64,000 nt of DNA from PALSA-1296 sp038210275 (GTDB lineage: Bacteria > Bacteroidota > Ignavibacteria > Palsa-1295): contig JBBQWV010000004.1 of NCBI GenBank assembly GCA_038210275.1, positions 1 through 64,000 on the forward strand, given 5' to 3'. Below the pieces are notes generated by a model that ran no database searches, was not told the origin of the DNA, and saw nothing but the letters and a program-made list of their open reading frames with translations. Shown piece by piece: positions 62,868 through 64,000 of this stretch. The position numbers were made by a program, and so were the translations under genes. Position 1 is the stretch's first letter; every line of letters starts with the position of its first letter.

Positions 62868-64000
62868 ATGAAATCAAATATGAAACTTACACTTGCCATC
62901 TGCGTTGTTTCGGTCATTGCAGTAGGCATTGGTGCTTTTTTCTTTGGACAGAAGAAAGCCACCGACAAATATCACGTCATCCCCGGATTTGCTTGGGATA
63001 AAGAAGAATGGGCTACACGAACGAAAGGAATTCGAACGAGCTATAATCCAGATCACGACCTTAACGCTGAAACGCTTACCCTGGTACCGGGTGATGAACG
63101 CTGGCTTGATTTCGTTTTTTGGTGCTTTAATAATAAACTCGCCGAGCATCAGGTCGAGCAGTATGGTGGGACGGAATGGGACGGACCAAAAGGCGGCGTG
63201 ATCTTTCACTGGGCACCGGGTTCGCGCTGGGAAACTCATACACTTGCAAGTTTCGGATTCACTATCGGTCATACGATCGGCGAGCACAGATGGAAAGACA
63301 CTCAATTCCCTGAATTCTTCGAAAAATACGGCGGCACGTATGGTATTAATGTTAAAGATCGGCTCGCTGAGATAGATACCGGATCTGCTACTCCGTGGGT
63401 TAATTTTCTTGAATATTGCGGCGGACCGAATAGTCCTTACTATCGTTATCTCTTTCATCAGGAAGCAGTCGTTGATCCTGTGCGAGAACGGATCTATCTC
63501 ATTGGGGGGCAAGGTGTGGATTTCGAATACAGTTTCGAACGCTACTTCCACGAAGTTCGTGAAGTTCTGACTGACGCGAAGGCGTTTCAATTCTTCCAGA
63601 TGTATGATCTTTATGGACCGGGATTTGCTTGTAAAGCCGGTTGGGCGAAGAACAAACTGAATGCAAATCTTATCGCGATGTCATTTACTGATGACACAAG
63701 TAAATGGGTAACTAAACCTGGAGTTGCAAAAGCGGTAAAGTATAATCCGAATCCGCCGCTTCCTGTTGTGCCTCCCAAAATGCGTGAATTTGATGCGGCA
63801 AAAGCAGGTCAGGTTTTGTACCGTGCGCAATGCACACCATGTCATGGAACTGCTGGTGATGGCAAAGGATTTCTCGCTGCAAGTTTCGAAGTTGCCCCGC
63901 GTGATTTTCGTCTTGGTCTTTACAAATTTCGTTCGACGGTCGGCGGAGCTTTTCCGACAATCGGTGACCTTGAGCACATAATCCGCGTCGGCGTTCCAGG
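62868..64000 (+). CDS. c-type cytochrome with unknown N-terminal domain (partial)
   Basis: The frame starts with ATG at 62868 and runs off the right edge (377 codons seen). An N-terminal signal anchor (KLTLAICVVSVIAVGIGAFF) is followed by about 270 residues I do not recognise, rich in Trp and His (VIFHWAPGSRWETHTLASFG, TIGHTIGEHRWKD). A cytochrome c class I domain then begins with heme motif CTPCH at residue 322 and GDGKGF just after, as in mono-heme domains. A second in-frame ATG (62880) is also possible. It is the gene after the cupredoxin lipoprotein, so the two may form an electron-transfer pair. Confidence 0.85.
   Translation, partial: MKSNMKLTLAICVVSVIAVGIGAFFFGQKKATDKYHVIPGFAWDKEEWATRTKGIRTSYNPDHDLNAETLTLVPGDERWLDFVFWCFNNKLAEHQVEQYGGTEWDGPKGGVIFHWAPGSRWETHTLASFGFTIGHTIGEHRWKDTQFPEFFEKYGGTYGINVKDRLAEIDTGSATPWVNFLEYCGGPNSPYYRYLFHQEAVVDPVRERIYLIGGQGVDFEYSFERYFHEVREVLTDAKAFQFFQMYDLYGPGFACKAGWAKNKLNANLIAMSFTDDTSKWVTKPGVAKAVKYNPNPPLPVVPPKMREFDAAKAGQVLYRAQCTPCHGTAGDGKGFLAASFEVAPRDFRLGLYKFRSTVGGAFPTIGDLEHIIRVGVP

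Noticed and set aside
62874..63590. 238-residue minus-strand frame opposite the cytochrome gene
   Set aside because: Antisense shadow; the plus-strand frame has a signal anchor and heme motif.

Overview
The window comes from a Bacteroidota/Chlorobiota-type (FCB) bacterium. An Ignavibacteria- or Kapaibacteriota-like lineage fits, but I cannot place it more precisely. The evidence is eleven secreted proteins ending in a type IX secretion (T9SS) sorting domain, several promoter-like sites matching the Bacteroidota -7 consensus TAnnTTTG, a fused E1 alpha/beta 2-oxoacid dehydrogenase, and lineage-typical dispersed intergenic repeats. No tRNA, rRNA, CRISPR array or transposase was seen.

Layout. 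1-3.5 kb: a minus-strand housekeeping run, efp-accB-(small secreted protein)-accC, then gcvH cut by the window edge. 3.5-8 kb: a T9SS metalloprotease divergent from clpC. 8-22.5 kb: minus-strand genes for an SDR oxidoreductase, a GH44 glycosidase, homogentisate dioxygenase, a dual-OmpA-domain barrel protein, a 1639-residue LamG/Ig-like surface protein, and a DUF1800-DUF1501 pair. 22.9-25.75 kb: free-methionine sulfoxide reductase, an Rsm22-like methyltransferase and a peptidoglycan transglycosylase.

25.75-26.34 kb holds no gene but has a cluster of DnaA-box-like 9-mers, a perfect GTTATCAAC/GTTGATAAC inverted repeat and an AT-rich flank. Gene orientation switches across it (15 minus to 3 plus on the left, 17 plus to 10 minus on the right). 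It is the best candidate in the window for the chromosomal replication origin.

26.3-31 kb: etfB-etfA-bifunctional nuclease, convergent with the fused E1 dehydrogenase. 31-43 kb: a surface-protein island (two delta-60-like paralogs, an Ig-like/ASH protein, a fibre-like protein, a kelch protein and a Tat+T9SS multicopper oxidase). 43-52.8 kb: ammonium transporter, membrane spermidine-synthase-like protein, MacB-type permease joined to a T9SS protein, HicBA toxin-antitoxin, Dus tRNA dihydrouridine synthase and a small zinc-ribbon membrane protein. 52.85-53.9 kb: a gene-poor kilobase with a duplicated promoter-like module. 53.9-58.5 kb: a third delta-60 protein and a TlpA-like thioredoxin.

58.5-64 kb looks like a nitrosative/oxygen-stress and respiratory cluster. 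It has a hemerythrin protein divergent from a Crp/Fnr regulator (with a perfect palindrome between them), an outer-membrane porin, the iron-sulfur repair protein Ric, a cupredoxin-like lipoprotein, and a c-type cytochrome cut by the right edge.
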